A DNA stretch of 64,000 bases from Candidatus Heimdallarchaeota archaeon (GCA_026702845.1 JADCLS010000011.1:120138-184137); one strand, 5' to 3'. Positions 18,204 through 28,206 are shown, numbered from the stretch's first letter. Program-made: numbers and translations. The notes: generated by a model from the letters alone, not told the origin.

Positions 18204-19337
18204 ATGGATCCGTCAAATGCAACAATAATGCTAATACAAGCTGCAATTCTGTTTATCATCTTTCTTGCTCTATTATTCCAGACCATCAATCAACGAATTT
18301 ATGCACAAAAGTACTTTATGGCTGTTATCCTCCTTGCATTTATCAGGGCAATCCTTGATATGATGCTGAATAAGGACAGGGTAATCTGGAGTTTCTCCTC
18401 CAATATCCATTTCTATTTCTATTCCGCAACAGTCATCGTATGGTACTTTTATGGAGAAATTGCATTAAATGAACGTCCTAATCTCTTTAGAGTGTGTATA
18501 GTTTTCCTGTTACTGGGTTTACAGATAGGCATGCAATATGTGGGATACCTCTTGTATGCAAATGATATTCGAATAATCCCAACTGCAGATTATAAAAATG
18601 AATATTTTAATCCTGAGGAGTGGTTTCTTTACCCATTGAATCTTGAGAAAGTTGGCCATACTCCTTTCTGGGAACTACCCATAGATATTTTGCAAGTATT
18701 CATATTTCTCTTTATGCTCTATGTCTATGGTAAGATGACTGTATTTTCCCAGGGGAAGAAAACATTCACTGCAAGTGTTTTGATGGTGTTCTCCGTGATA
18801 TTCTTCACACTAGGTGCGTTAATTGAGTTATTAGAGCACTTTGGCAGGCATGAAGTCAATGCGGGTATCAGTATGGCCCCAGGATTTGCTCTTCTAGCAG
18901 TGGTTTATATCTATAATCCAAAATTTGCCTATGCTGCACCTGTTTCTCTTCACAGGCTCATTATAATTCATAAAAATGGAACAATGATCGCAAATGAGAT
19001 CTTTGATGATAAATATACTGGTATTGAAGAATCAAGCTCGATGATAAGTAGAGTATCAAGTACATTAAACCAAATCTTCAAGGAGATGACGCTGAGTGAC
19101 TCAGATCTAGAGATAATGAAATCTTCTAGCTCAACCATACTATTTGCTAAGGATGACAATATAATGATGATTTTGGAACTGGAAAAATCTACCTATCTTT
19201 TGGCAAATGCACTCAAAGATTTCTCAAAAGAATTCGTACGAGTATACCATGAAGCGTTACATAAAGAACAAATTAAAACAGAAGATTTTGATAATATTAT
19301 GAATTTAATGATCAAGTACTTTCCATTTATAGAATGA
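18204..19337 (+). CDS. Seven-TM membrane protein with longin-like cytosolic domain
   Basis: The 377-aa protein has about seven hydrophobic helices in residues 8-245. The remaining 125 residues are soluble, with the strand-strand-helix-strand-strand-helix order of profilin/longin-like folds: HRLIIIHKNGTMIANEIF, an amphipathic helix, then SSSTILFAKDDNIMMILEL and a long helix. Longin and roadblock domains serve GTPase regulation and trafficking in eukaryotes and are abundant in Asgard genomes. It sits near two GTPases in this window, but partnership is inference. An in-frame TTG at 18192 is an alternative start. The fold call is by eye. Confidence 0.55.
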   Translation: MDPSNATIMLIQAAILFIIFLALLFQTINQRIYAQKYFMAVILLAFIRAILDMMLNKDRVIWSFSSNIHFYFYSATVIVWYFYGEIALNERPNLFRVCIVFLLLGLQIGMQYVGYLLYANDIRIIPTADYKNEYFNPEEWFLYPLNLEKVGHTPFWELPIDILQVFIFLFMLYVYGKMTVFSQGKKTFTASVLMVFSVIFFTLGALIELLEHFGRHEVNAGISMAPGFALLAVVYIYNPKFAYAAPVSLHRLIIIHKNGTMIANEIFDDKYTGIEESSSMISRVSSTLNQIFKEMTLSDSDLEIMKSSSSTILFAKDDNIMMILELEKSTYLLANALKDFSKEFVRVYHEALHKEQIKTEDFDNIMNLMIKYFPFIE

Positions 19338-19532
19338 TTTATTGATCCTAGCACACTTATCATTAACATACTCAAAGAGTAAATCGCCTAAATTGGATAT
19401 TTGATTTCTAGTGTAATTAGTATCAAAATCACCTCATAATTCAGATATGGTTACTTATGCCTGTGATTGTATCGTAATTTTAATGATATCTAGTTAAATT
19501 TATTAAATTCAATAATCTTGTTCTGATTATAT

Positions 19533-21560
19533 ATGGATTTTAATTCTTGTCTGAATTTATATCTTACAGGCCAGTACTCAGCGATTCTTGATTTTAAAAA
19601 TGACCTGACAGAGTTGAAATTTAAGGCACTCGTTGCATATGAAATAGGTAAATTTAGTATGGGAGTTAAGATTACATCAGATAATGAAATTGTTGATGAT
19701 GAATTAAAATTTCTCAATCAAGTGAATCAGCAAAATTTGGGAATTCTTGAGAATATACAAGATCTTATTGAAAAAACAAATTTTGATGTTCCCTCAGTAA
19801 ATGATAACTTAGAATCGATATTCTGGTATGTACAAAAAGTGTTTTTTCTACTAGATCACTATGTTGTCAATTATGATATGATAAAATTCAATCAGTTCTT
19901 TGATTCTCTTGAGATATTCCAAGAAAAATTACCTTTTATCAAATACTATCAACCCCTTTGGCAAGCAAGAGCTAATATTAGAAATGGAGATTTTAACAAG
20001 GCCATAAATCTACTAGAAATTGCTACTGATATTCCAAAACAAAATCAATATCACCAACTTCAAATTTCTCTTGAGCATGCAATAGTTGTCAGAAAATTGG
20101 CACAATTTGACCGATCAATTGAATTATTTGCTTATGTGATTACACAGTCAAAGGAATTATCGAGTAATATCATTTTAAGCAACGCCTATCAAGGATTAGC
20201 GATTTTATATCAAAATCAAGGTGAATTTCAATTAGCAGAAGAGAATTTATTGAAAGGACTAGAAATTAGGCTGGAAATTGGAAACAAGATGAAACTTGTG
20301 ACATCTTACTATGTCTTAGGAATCAATTCAGAACATCAAGGTGAATACAAGAAGGCCCTTTCTAATTATCAGATGAGCCTTGCGATATCCGAGGAACTTC
20401 AAGTCAAACCCTACATAGCATCTAGTCTGATGAGTATTGGAATAATCTATCAGAATCTTGGTGATTACGTAGCAGCGATAGATCATTATAATAAGAGTCT
20501 CAAAATACATCAAGAATTAAATGATGAAATGGAGATAGCTAATGTAACCATGTTTATTGGTACTATCTATCAATATAGGGGAAAATTAATTGAAGCTGAA
20601 GAATTCTTCTTATCAGCAAAGGAAATTTTTGACAGAAAAAAACATCCATACTCCCAAGCTCTAATATTAGCGTATTTAGGAGATACTTATCAACTTAGAG
20701 GTCTCTATGAAAAGGCGTACAATTATCATCTAAAATCCTTAGGACTTTTTAAGTCGATTAATAGGAAGTTGAAAATTTGTTATTCTTTGTTAGCTCTTGG
20801 AATTTTATCAATTTATACCTACGAATATGATCAAGCATTATCTTATTTGAGAGAAAGTATGTCTCTTGCTGAAGAAATTGGTAATTTTAAGGTTATTAGC
20901 GAAATCGCATTTTATCAAATTCTTACTCTTTGTCAAACTGATAACATTGAAGATGCAAACTTGATATATTCGAAAGTTTTTCAAGATGAACAGCATAATG
21001 AGTTTGTAATACTAAAGAAACAGGTTATTCGGGCCCTAATATTGTCCAAAAGTAACAGAATCAAGGATAGGATAAAAGCACAGTCTGCCTTCGAGAAGAT
21101 TATACTTCAAGATACTGTAATAGACCATGATCTTAAAGTATTTTCTACCTTAAAAACTATGGAATTATTGTTGGATGAATATAGATTGGATGAGGATGTC
21201 GAGGTACTAGAAGAAATCGAGAAATACCTTAATATTTTGCTTGAAATTAGTATTAAACAATCCTCCAGCAATTTACGTATTGAGACTTTGATAATAAAAT
21301 CAAAACTCTTACTGATTTCAGGTGATCTCTCAGAAACAGATAGAATACTTGAGGAGGCCGTTAAAATTGCAGAGAAAGATCAGCTTGAACATCAACTTGT
21401 AAAGATAAGTGAAATAAAAGATGATTTAAGAACGAATCTAAGGAAATGGGAAAATTTGCTCAGTAGAAATGCCTCAGTAAAAGAAAAATTACAAGAAGTT
21501 GAATTGAAAGAATTTATGAAAAATGCATCGAGAGTATATTGTGAAATGATTAGTCAATAA
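19533..21560 (+). CDS. Tetratricopeptide repeat protein
   Basis: The 675-aa protein contains at least seven TPR units between about residues 150 and 480, with the usual small/large pattern, for example NAYQGLAILYQNQGEFQLAE and SSLMSIGIIYQNLGDYVAAI. The N-terminal 130 residues and C-terminal 190 residues are helical and less regular, probably degenerate repeats. There is no catalytic domain, membrane helix or signal peptide, so it is a cytosolic protein-interaction scaffold. A TTTATTAAATTC box sits about 30 nt before the ATG. Partner unknown. Confidence 0.88.
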   Translation: MDFNSCLNLYLTGQYSAILDFKNDLTELKFKALVAYEIGKFSMGVKITSDNEIVDDELKFLNQVNQQNLGILENIQDLIEKTNFDVPSVNDNLESIFWYVQKVFFLLDHYVVNYDMIKFNQFFDSLEIFQEKLPFIKYYQPLWQARANIRNGDFNKAINLLEIATDIPKQNQYHQLQISLEHAIVVRKLAQFDRSIELFAYVITQSKELSSNIILSNAYQGLAILYQNQGEFQLAEENLLKGLEIRLEIGNKMKLVTSYYVLGINSEHQGEYKKALSNYQMSLAISEELQVKPYIASSLMSIGIIYQNLGDYVAAIDHYNKSLKIHQELNDEMEIANVTMFIGTIYQYRGKLIEAEEFFLSAKEIFDRKKHPYSQALILAYLGDTYQLRGLYEKAYNYHLKSLGLFKSINRKLKICYSLLALGILSIYTYEYDQALSYLRESMSLAEEIGNFKVISEIAFYQILTLCQTDNIEDANLIYSKVFQDEQHNEFVILKKQVIRALILSKSNRIKDRIKAQSAFEKIILQDTVIDHDLKVFSTLKTMELLLDEYRLDEDVEVLEEIEKYLNILLEISIKQSSSNLRIETLIIKSKLLLISGDLSETDRILEEAVKIAEKDQLEHQLVKISEIKDDLRTNLRKWENLLSRNASVKEKLQEVELKEFMKNASRVYCEMISQ

Positions 21561-21561
21561 C

Positions 21562-21732
21562 TTACTTGGCTTCATCACCAATATCTATACCTTCACAACT
21601 GGGGGTCATACAACCTGTTTCAATACCTCTAGCACTAGCATAAGTTAAAGAGATGATTAGAGTAATCATGAGTGGGGCGAATAGAATAGCTAATCTTTTG
21701 AAAGTGAATTTGATACCTAATTTGCTAAGCAT
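21562..21732 (-). CDS. Small single-pass membrane protein (56 aa)
   Basis: A short gene runs from ATG 21732 to TAA 21562. It has a basic N-terminus (KLGIKFTFKR), one hydrophobic helix (LAILFAPLMITLIISLTYAS), then an outside tail with two cysteines in GCMTPSCEG and an acidic end. A good TATA box (TTTATAAA on the coding strand, plus 21755-21762) lies about 27 nt upstream of the ATG, fitting a leaderless message. The helix could be a signal anchor or a cleaved signal. Function unknown; the Cys pair may form a disulfide. Confidence 0.6.
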   Translation of the reverse strand: MLSKLGIKFTFKRLAILFAPLMITLIISLTYASARGIETGCMTPSCEGIDIGDEAK

Positions 21733-21751
21733 AATTTCTTAAAGTCGAATT

Positions 21752-21766
21752 ACCTTTATAAATATT
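21752..21766 (-). promoter_or_regulatory. TATA box for the 56-aa membrane protein gene
   Basis: The coding-strand sequence AATATTTATAAAGG is a strong archaeal TATA match. Its centre is about 27 nt from ATG 21732, so transcription would start at or next to the start codon. Confidence 0.6.
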
Positions 21767-21877
21767 AGCTAATTTCTCTCCTCGAACATCAATATATTAT
21801 AAAAAAATTACTAAATCGGCAACTTTTTTATCTTTTTTCCGATAAATTTAGAATTGCATTCGAAAATAGTAATAATC

Positions 21878-23845
21878 TTATTTGAAATCGAACCTTGGAA
21901 TCCATCTTAGAAAATCAGTTATCCATGCGTATAAATCGGAAGTATTTGAGACCAGATATTGATTATCAAAAATACTTTCTCTGACTAATTCTTCATCAAG
22001 CATAGGTTCAGGATACGTTACAATTCCCATCTTTGAAAACTCCCTATCCCATTCATCCAATCTTATCTTGGCTTTATCGATTCTAGTTTTTGGGATCAGT
22101 GTCTGAATGAGGTAATCATTTCTGATATTGATTCCTGTTCGTTTTAGTATCAAATTGGCTCTATTCTTAACTCCTTGCAAACTAGAATCATTACCATTAG
22201 TCAACAAAAGAGAAACATCAGCTAGTAAAAAAGCATTGATAATATTGTAATCTATACTTCCTTCTGCATCAATAAGAATGTACTTGTACTGTGATCGCAA
22301 ACTCATCAATAGAGAAACTAAATTTCTGAAGTAGTGTAGTTTTTTCTCCTCACTTGGATACTTAATTTCCAAGTTACCACTTGGATCTGTAAGTATCAGA
22401 TCCAATTTGGATATACCACTTGGGATAATGATTTGTTCAATCTTACACTCACTATTGAGATACTGATTGAGATATGGACCGTTGCTTTGGATGTCGAACT
22501 GAGAAAATATTGTTTTCAACCGACTATTAATAAAATCAAAATCTATAAGAATCGTTTGTTCTCCACTATCTGCTAGGATTCGTGCAATATTAGTTGTTGT
22601 TGTTGTTTTAGATGCACCTCCACCGAACGAATGGGTAATGAGAACTGTAGATCCTTGCTTCTTAATCTCTCCAAGGGTCCTTGGAATTAAGAATTTGGGA
22701 AAAGAATATGTCAGATCATCATCTTGTTCTGACTTTACGATAATCCCTCTCTGATTAAGCTTTTCTAGTACTGGCTGCATTTCAAATTGTATTAGCATAG
22801 AAAATTCTCTTATTGAGGTGTATATTTTACCATCAACAAGTCGAGAGAGCATTATTGAAAGAATTTCTGCCTCTAGATGAGATATTTTATCTCTGTTCAC
22901 AAGGTCATGAGGTAGAAAAGTTGTCAGGTTTATTTCAGTAGATGATTGATGAATAGAGTACAGCTGTATTGTTTTCATCAGATCATTATAAATATTCTTG
23001 AGAAGTACATGATTCCAGATCTTGCGATAGTCTGAAACTATTGATTGTTCATGAAATTCAAGTAGTTCTTCAAGATAAATATGAATATTCATTTCAGACG
23101 GTAACTGCAATAAGAAATAATTGTGTTTGAAGTCTTGTTTCCATGCAATTGAAAGGATTGCATAGTTCTCAAAGTGTTGAATGTCAATTTTTTTCTTGCC
23201 ATCTAGATCAATCTTTTGTATATGCTCCTCAAGTTGTTGTGAAATTGGAGTAGAGGTGAATATTGGAGTTTTTCCCAATTCTCCACAAATCATCACAACC
23301 GATCCTTTTTTGTATTCCTCAGTCATTTTTTGGTTCTCAGGAATGATTGTTAGTTTTTTGATATGAAGCTGGATTCTATCTTTAGGAGAATATGCAAAAT
23401 CTGATCCCAAATTAATAGTTAAATCATGTTTTACTTTAGTAGAGAAATCAACGTGTATATCAACACCAGTGGAGATATTTTTCTCAATAGTTCCTTCAAC
23501 TAAATCACCAATGCTACCACCGATCATTTTTGCGATGCGAACATCCCCTCTAGCCGTAATTTTTTGCTGAAATGATCTATCGATGTTCCTTTCTATTGGA
23601 TGAAAGCTTTTATGTATGAACACATAGATTTCTACACTATCTGGAATAAAGTTAGATTGAATAGTAATAATTCTTTTTTTCCTGACCACTGAATTCATTG
23701 AATCTGATAACTTCATATCCGGAGTATTCGAGGCTACTGAGAAAACAACTTGGCTACCTACCTCAATATCCTTGAATTTTGATGGAATTCTAACCCTATT
23801 GTGATCTCTTTTAGCCACAAATTCATAGTTCAGTAATTTTGGCAA
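21878..23845 (-). CDS. MinD/ParA-like P-loop ATPase fused to a long N-terminal region
   Basis: The 655-aa protein ends with a SIMIBI-class ATPase domain (about 398-640): the loop SFGGGASKTTTTTN near 406-419, ILIDFDF as Walker A', and YILIDAEGSIDYN as Walker B. The signature lysine that normally precedes the GG of MinD/ParA loops is replaced by Phe, while the loop lysine before Thr is kept. The first 200 residues look beta-rich, and about 290-385 reads as winged-helix-like (ISHLEAEILSIMLSRLVDG). It may position or count something on a membrane or polymer, but no partner gene is adjacent. It is monocistronic. Confidence 0.7.
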   Translation of the reverse strand: MPKLLNYEFVAKRDHNRVRIPSKFKDIEVGSQVVFSVASNTPDMKLSDSMNSVVRKKRIITIQSNFIPDSVEIYVFIHKSFHPIERNIDRSFQQKITARGDVRIAKMIGGSIGDLVEGTIEKNISTGVDIHVDFSTKVKHDLTINLGSDFAYSPKDRIQLHIKKLTIIPENQKMTEEYKKGSVVMICGELGKTPIFTSTPISQQLEEHIQKIDLDGKKKIDIQHFENYAILSIAWKQDFKHNYFLLQLPSEMNIHIYLEELLEFHEQSIVSDYRKIWNHVLLKNIYNDLMKTIQLYSIHQSSTEINLTTFLPHDLVNRDKISHLEAEILSIMLSRLVDGKIYTSIREFSMLIQFEMQPVLEKLNQRGIIVKSEQDDDLTYSFPKFLIPRTLGEIKKQGSTVLITHSFGGGASKTTTTTNIARILADSGEQTILIDFDFINSRLKTIFSQFDIQSNGPYLNQYLNSECKIEQIIIPSGISKLDLILTDPSGNLEIKYPSEEKKLHYFRNLVSLLMSLRSQYKYILIDAEGSIDYNIINAFLLADVSLLLTNGNDSSLQGVKNRANLILKRTGINIRNDYLIQTLIPKTRIDKAKIRLDEWDREFSKMGIVTYPEPMLDEELVRESIFDNQYLVSNTSDLYAWITDFLRWIPRFDFK

Positions 23846-23994
23846 TCGAATCAGATCTCAGATTAATAGAAATCATTTAATGCTAACGATTAAGTATTAT
23901 GATATTGATTAGAATGCAATTTCATTTTCCCAACATTTTCCCAAATACCATTATTCGTTTTTATTATATATATCATTAGTCAAGTATATAATTT

Positions 23995-26046
23995 ATGAGA
24001 CACAAGTACTCGTATTTTCTACTGATATTTCTAGGAATATCCTTTGTGATGGTACAGCCTGCATTGGCTGGAACTGCACATGTTCATGATACTGTTGTAA
24101 TCAAGTTAGATGATGATTTTGCAGTTGATTTGGCAACTAATACCTTCTTGGAATATGCTGGGGAGGCCAAAGTGCTTAAGTATGCGACTTTTGAGCTGTA
24201 CTTCGAAATGATTAAGTATAGTAAGAATATCGTTATTATCGGGCATGGTTCTGATGATGGAATCATGACCTCTGAAGGCGAGATATCATGGGAAGCCTAT
24301 GCAAGATTTGTTGATAGTTTGAAGGCAAATCAGATAGTACTTCTCAATTGTAATTCAGAGAAGGTCTTACCCTTCATCAATAATGCACGTGTGTTCACCT
24401 TTCCAGATAATATTGATGGGAGAGCTGCAGCAATGATTGCATCAATATATGTGGATGGATTGAATAATGAGAATAACATAAAGGTTCTCAACAGAATCCA
24501 GAAGATCAGCTTGGATATCAATAATGGCAATCTTGAACCTATTTACCTCGCCATAGGTCTCTCAGACCAGGAACTTTTATGGAATGGTATTGATATAGTT
24601 TTTCTAATTTTTTCCTTAATATTGGATGGTGTTCAGTGGTTAAAGGGAAACGCTGAGATCAAAAATAAAGTATTTCTATTTGTACAAAATGCTATGGATT
24701 ATGTTCCTGGCTTCCTCGATGTGATGAAGACATCAATGGATGTAATTACAAACAAAGGAGCAAGTATTGTTGATCTTGCAGCATCGATAATGAATTTTGC
24801 ACTTAAGGTTCTAACTGTCAAAGCAGAAATCGATTGTGATTATACACAAAGTCTTGTTGATGGGATTCTCTCAGCTATGGGTTTCTGGGACAAATTATTC
24901 TTTGCAGGTGCAATTATTGCAGGTGTCGCTTTAGCTCTATATTTTGGTGGTGCAACATGGGCAGTTAAACTGGTACTATATACCGTTGATGTTTACAATA
25001 TTGCCACATCATTGTATGACGATTACTATGATTGTGATAATATAGGTAAACAAGCCACACCTTGCACTCCAAATACCCTTGAAAAACCAGTAGTTGGATC
25101 TAGACCCACAGGATCTAGATTTGCCTATACTGGTGAGGAATCCGCAACTTTCACCTTTGCAGCAACACATATCAGAGATGGTACAAGATTGGAGTATCAA
25201 ATCGATTGGAATGATGGCACAGAACCATACACAGAAGTCTCAGCAATTGAGGGAAATACTGTTACCGCATCTCATGTTTACCAGACACATGGTTTTCATT
25301 ATGTTAAATACAGAGTTAGAGTTCAAGGTGCTGATGAGAGTCGATGGTCTAGCTGGTCTAGCAATAGTCTATCCATACTCACGAGTTATCGAGGATTACC
25401 CAACACACCGGGTATTCCAACTGGAACGATTGATATCACAAGAGGGTTCCTTGGATCTTGGAATTTCTATACAACCCATGGTGATGGAACAGGTATCCCT
25501 GTAATTTATTACATTGATTGGGGAGATAATACATACTCCGTTGAATCGGGTATTTCTGGAGCTTCAATCACTGCAACACATAAATATCAAAACCCAGGAA
25601 CCTTCTATATAAGAGTAAAATCCTCAACATTTGGGAATCCAAACTGGTCAGGATGGAGCTCGAGTAAGCTTGTGTATATTTATGATCATCCTGCACCATC
25701 CATTCCAACCTTCATAAATGGTAGAACTAGTATCACTGCTGGTTTTAGCTATGAATGGCAGTATTGGTCTTATCATATCTATGATGAGCAGGGTGGTAGT
25801 ACTCCCTTACAATACAAAGTGGTCTGGGGAGATAGCTCAACTACCTATCATGATGGGAGTTCAGGCCAAATAACCGCTTTATCACACACTTATTCCTCCT
25901 CAGGTACTTATACGATGAGAGTTTATGTCCGAGCAACAGAATCTGCCCTTTGGTCAGGTTACCGTTCATTTACTGTGACAGTTGTAGATCCTAATCCCCC
26001 ACCACCACCACCACCACCACCAAAAGGTGGAATTACCCCGTGGTAA
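23995..26046 (+). CDS. Secreted caspase-fold-like protein with helical region and three PKD-like domains
   Basis: The 683-aa protein has a signal peptide (KYSYFLLIFLGISFVMVQPALAG). Residues about 30-160 resemble a clan CD (caspase/CHAT-like) fold with IVIIGHGSDDG (H84) and IVLLNCNSE (C119), the order of the His-Cys dyad in that clan. A helical, partly hydrophobic stretch follows (about 195-350), then three PKD-like domains marked by YQIDWNDG, YYIDWGDN and YKVVWGDS. The end is a polyproline run and GGITPW. It is probably surface-exposed. Start ATG is 27 nt after a TTATTATATATATC box. Peptidase activity is inference. Confidence 0.65.
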   Translation: MRHKYSYFLLIFLGISFVMVQPALAGTAHVHDTVVIKLDDDFAVDLATNTFLEYAGEAKVLKYATFELYFEMIKYSKNIVIIGHGSDDGIMTSEGEISWEAYARFVDSLKANQIVLLNCNSEKVLPFINNARVFTFPDNIDGRAAAMIASIYVDGLNNENNIKVLNRIQKISLDINNGNLEPIYLAIGLSDQELLWNGIDIVFLIFSLILDGVQWLKGNAEIKNKVFLFVQNAMDYVPGFLDVMKTSMDVITNKGASIVDLAASIMNFALKVLTVKAEIDCDYTQSLVDGILSAMGFWDKLFFAGAIIAGVALALYFGGATWAVKLVLYTVDVYNIATSLYDDYYDCDNIGKQATPCTPNTLEKPVVGSRPTGSRFAYTGEESATFTFAATHIRDGTRLEYQIDWNDGTEPYTEVSAIEGNTVTASHVYQTHGFHYVKYRVRVQGADESRWSSWSSNSLSILTSYRGLPNTPGIPTGTIDITRGFLGSWNFYTTHGDGTGIPVIYYIDWGDNTYSVESGISGASITATHKYQNPGTFYIRVKSSTFGNPNWSGWSSSKLVYIYDHPAPSIPTFINGRTSITAGFSYEWQYWSYHIYDEQGGSTPLQYKVVWGDSSTTYHDGSSGQITALSHTYSSSGTYTMRVYVRATESALWSGYRSFTVTVVDPNPPPPPPPPPKGGITPW

Positions 26047-26080
26047 ATATAGAATTAAGTCCATACTAATCTATATAGAA

Positions 26081-26461
26081 TTAATCGTAACTCTTCTCAT
26101 ATTTTTGTGAATAATATTTTTTTATCTCATCAAAACTATAATTATTATTATTTATGTTAAAGACTTGAGTTCCATAAATAGCCATTTCTCTCAATACATG
26201 ACGAAGGTTACTTCCACGATCACTCAATCTATACTTAAAATCGAGTGGACTCAATTTGGATATAACTTTACTTATAAGCTTTGAGTCAAAGAGTTCTTTC
26301 AAACGAGTTGATAACATCTTGGAGGAGAGATCTGGGTATGCTTTTTCAAAGTCGGAATATCTACAATCACCTTGAATTATTAATAAAGAAATAATTTCAT
26401 AGGTCCATTTCTTGGAGAACAAAGAAATTATTTTTAGCACAGGATCCTCTTTGAAATCCAT
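26081..26461 (-). CDS. HxlR-family winged-helix transcriptional regulator
   Basis: The 126-aa protein matches the HxlR layout: an opening DPVLKIISLFSKKWTYEIIS helix, recognition helix around KMLSTRLKELFDSKLISK, and the wing YRLSDRGSNLR. Members sense reactive aldehydes, quinones or other small molecules and often control adjacent detoxification genes. The start lies 1 nt past the stop of the upstream VOC gene, so the two are cotranscribed. Confidence 0.88.
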   Translation of the reverse strand: MDFKEDPVLKIISLFSKKWTYEIISLLIIQGDCRYSDFEKAYPDLSSKMLSTRLKELFDSKLISKVISKLSPLDFKYRLSDRGSNLRHVLREMAIYGTQVFNINNNNYSFDEIKKYYSQKYEKSYD

Positions 26462-26462
26462 A

Positions 26463-26819
26463 TCAATCCTTCGTCCATATGCCTATCACGTTTCCAAATG
26501 GATCTTCAAACCGACCGATATATCCATGATTTCCTCCTAAGGGAGTACGCTCGAGAATAATCTTTCCTCCTAACTCAGTAATTAATTGTAATTTCGCTTC
26601 AATGTTCTCTACATTGACATAAAAAATTGTTGTACCACTACTAGGTTTATCATGCGTCAACCCTATTCCTCCTTCAATATTACCTGTGTCAAAGAAAAGG
26701 TAGTCTGTCATACTTGGTGCATCATTTATCTTCCAATCAAAAACCTTGGAATAGAATTTTCTTGCCTTTAGTAAGTCAGTCACTGATATATCCACATGAA
26801 CAAATTGATTTTTTATCAT
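26463..26819 (-). CDS. VOC-family (glyoxalase/bleomycin resistance-like) protein
   Basis: The 118-aa protein has one VOC module pair: HVDISVTDLLKARKFYSKVFDW at the start and FEDPFGNVIGIWTKD at the end, with a metal-ligand-like His near the start and Glu in the third and last strands. It could be a glyoxalase I-like, dioxygenase-like or binding protein. It lies between a second VOC gene and the HxlR regulator, an arrangement that suggests control by HxlR of a small stress response (inference). Confidence 0.85.
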   Translation of the reverse strand: MIKNQFVHVDISVTDLLKARKFYSKVFDWKINDAPSMTDYLFFDTGNIEGGIGLTHDKPSSGTTIFYVNVENIEAKLQLITELGGKIILERTPLGGNHGYIGRFEDPFGNVIGIWTKD

Positions 26820-26865
26820 TTAGATCAATACTCCTTTACCATTTTATAAATTCCTCACATCAAAA

Positions 26866-27213
26866 TTATTTCTCTGGCGAGAATAAACCCAAAATATTAC
26901 CGAAGCAATCTTTGAATTTGGCACCAAATCCGATATCTTCAGATATTAGATTTTTTTGACTAGTAATTGACCCACCATTCTGCTGTACTAATTGCAAAAT
27001 GTTTTCGATATTGATTACATTGAAATAAATGCCTCTATCAGTTGATGTTACTTCATCAACTAATGGAAAACCTATACTTACATTTTTGTCATTTACTAGT
27101 CCATAGCCAGGTAATAATTCAGTATTTATTTTGAAATTCAAAATTTTCGAATAAAACTGTTTTGCTTTAACAAGATCTGTTACTGGTATTTCTACATGAG
27201 TTACATCATTCAT
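26866..27213 (-). CDS. VOC-family protein, paralogue of the next gene
   Basis: The 115-aa protein starts HVEIPVTDLVKAKQFYSKILNF and ends FKDCFGNILGLFSPEK, the same pattern as the downstream VOC protein, so the pair arose by duplication. The last metal-binding position (Glu in FEDPFGN of the neighbour) is Lys-Asp here, so its active site may differ. It is first in the VOC-VOC-HxlR operon, 46 bp before the next gene. Confidence 0.82.
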   Translation of the reverse strand: MNDVTHVEIPVTDLVKAKQFYSKILNFKINTELLPGYGLVNDKNVSIGFPLVDEVTSTDRGIYFNVINIENILQLVQQNGGSITSQKNLISEDIGFGAKFKDCFGNILGLFSPEK

Positions 27214-27311
27214 AGTTATTCATCTGCTGTATTCCAGCACAATCAGTTAAGCTTATACAGTAAAAAGGAAATTCTTACCAGAATTTCTCCAACTTACCTA
27301 GAAGTAAGTGA

Positions 27312-28193
27312 TCACAAGAGATGTAACCCTTCATTTTTTGCATATCGTTCTACTTTTAGCAACAAATATCTACTTAACCAGAAGAAAAATATCCCTGAAA
27401 TTATCAATACTGTCCATTCCACCTGTAAGGGAAGAATTGGTGTCCAATTTCCCTGAAGTGCATGATATCTAGCTAAATCAAAGGCATAGGTGAACGGAAC
27501 AAGCATTGCAATCCACTGGATATAGACAGGAAAACTCTGCACTGGTAAAAAAACTCCTCCAAGAAATTGCACAAGAATACCAAGAATACCAACAATATTT
27601 CCTATTTGTTTCCAAGTTATAGCCATCAAGGATACAAGTACTCCAACAGAGGTAACAAAAATGAAAAATACTAACATGAGGCCCAATAAATATAAAGCAT
27701 GAATGGTAATTCCTGTCAACCAAAATAGTAGGATTAGCATTGGTATAGTAAAGATCTGTCTGATGATAATATCTCCAATAATATTCCCAAGTAAATAGGC
27801 ATATCTTGATTGTGGACCTGAAAACAGGTATTCCAAAGTACCATTGTACAAATCTCTATTGATTGTATTCACAGGCTTATAAAGAGCAGTATTTTGAAAC
27901 AGCATCAACGTCATTCCACTAAGAAAGAAAATAAATAATCCATTTTCAAAACTCCCTTCATTGAAATAAGTATCAGATCTGAAGTTAATTACTTGTGAGA
28001 ACAAAAAGAAAGATGCAGTCAATATTACTATCTCAAGTATTGCTCCGACGTAATCTGCTCGGTAACGAATGAAATAGATCATATTCAATTTAATGGATGC
28101 CAGTACAATCTTAAGAGAAGATGTATTCTTACTTGATCCCATGTCCATAGCTTTTATGTCAATTGATTTTGATTCCAAATATGTATTTACCAT
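27312..28193 (-). CDS. ABC-2 type exporter permease
   Basis: The 293-aa protein has six predicted membrane helices and the ABC-2 pattern: a cytosolic N-terminus, DLYNGTLEYLFSGPQSRYAYL (coupling region) and a C-terminal FLGGVFLPVQSFPVYIQWIAML. It is a paralogue of the next permease and the last gene of the ATPase-permease-permease operon. The pair probably forms a heterodimer that exports lipids, drugs or polysaccharide; substrate unknown. Confidence 0.88.
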   Translation of the reverse strand: MVNTYLESKSIDIKAMDMGSSKNTSSLKIVLASIKLNMIYFIRYRADYVGAILEIVILTASFFLFSQVINFRSDTYFNEGSFENGLFIFFLSGMTLMLFQNTALYKPVNTINRDLYNGTLEYLFSGPQSRYAYLLGNIIGDIIIRQIFTIPMLILLFWLTGITIHALYLLGLMLVFFIFVTSVGVLVSLMAITWKQIGNIVGILGILVQFLGGVFLPVQSFPVYIQWIAMLVPFTYAFDLARYHALQGNWTPILPLQVEWTVLIISGIFFFWLSRYLLLKVERYAKNEGLHLL

Positions 28194-28206
28194 AATTTTA
28201 TCCCTC

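Noticed and set aside
25995..26046. Polyproline run as a possible frameshift or low-quality site
   Set aside because: The frame continues through CCACCA repeats to a normal stop; a Pro-rich tail is plausible.
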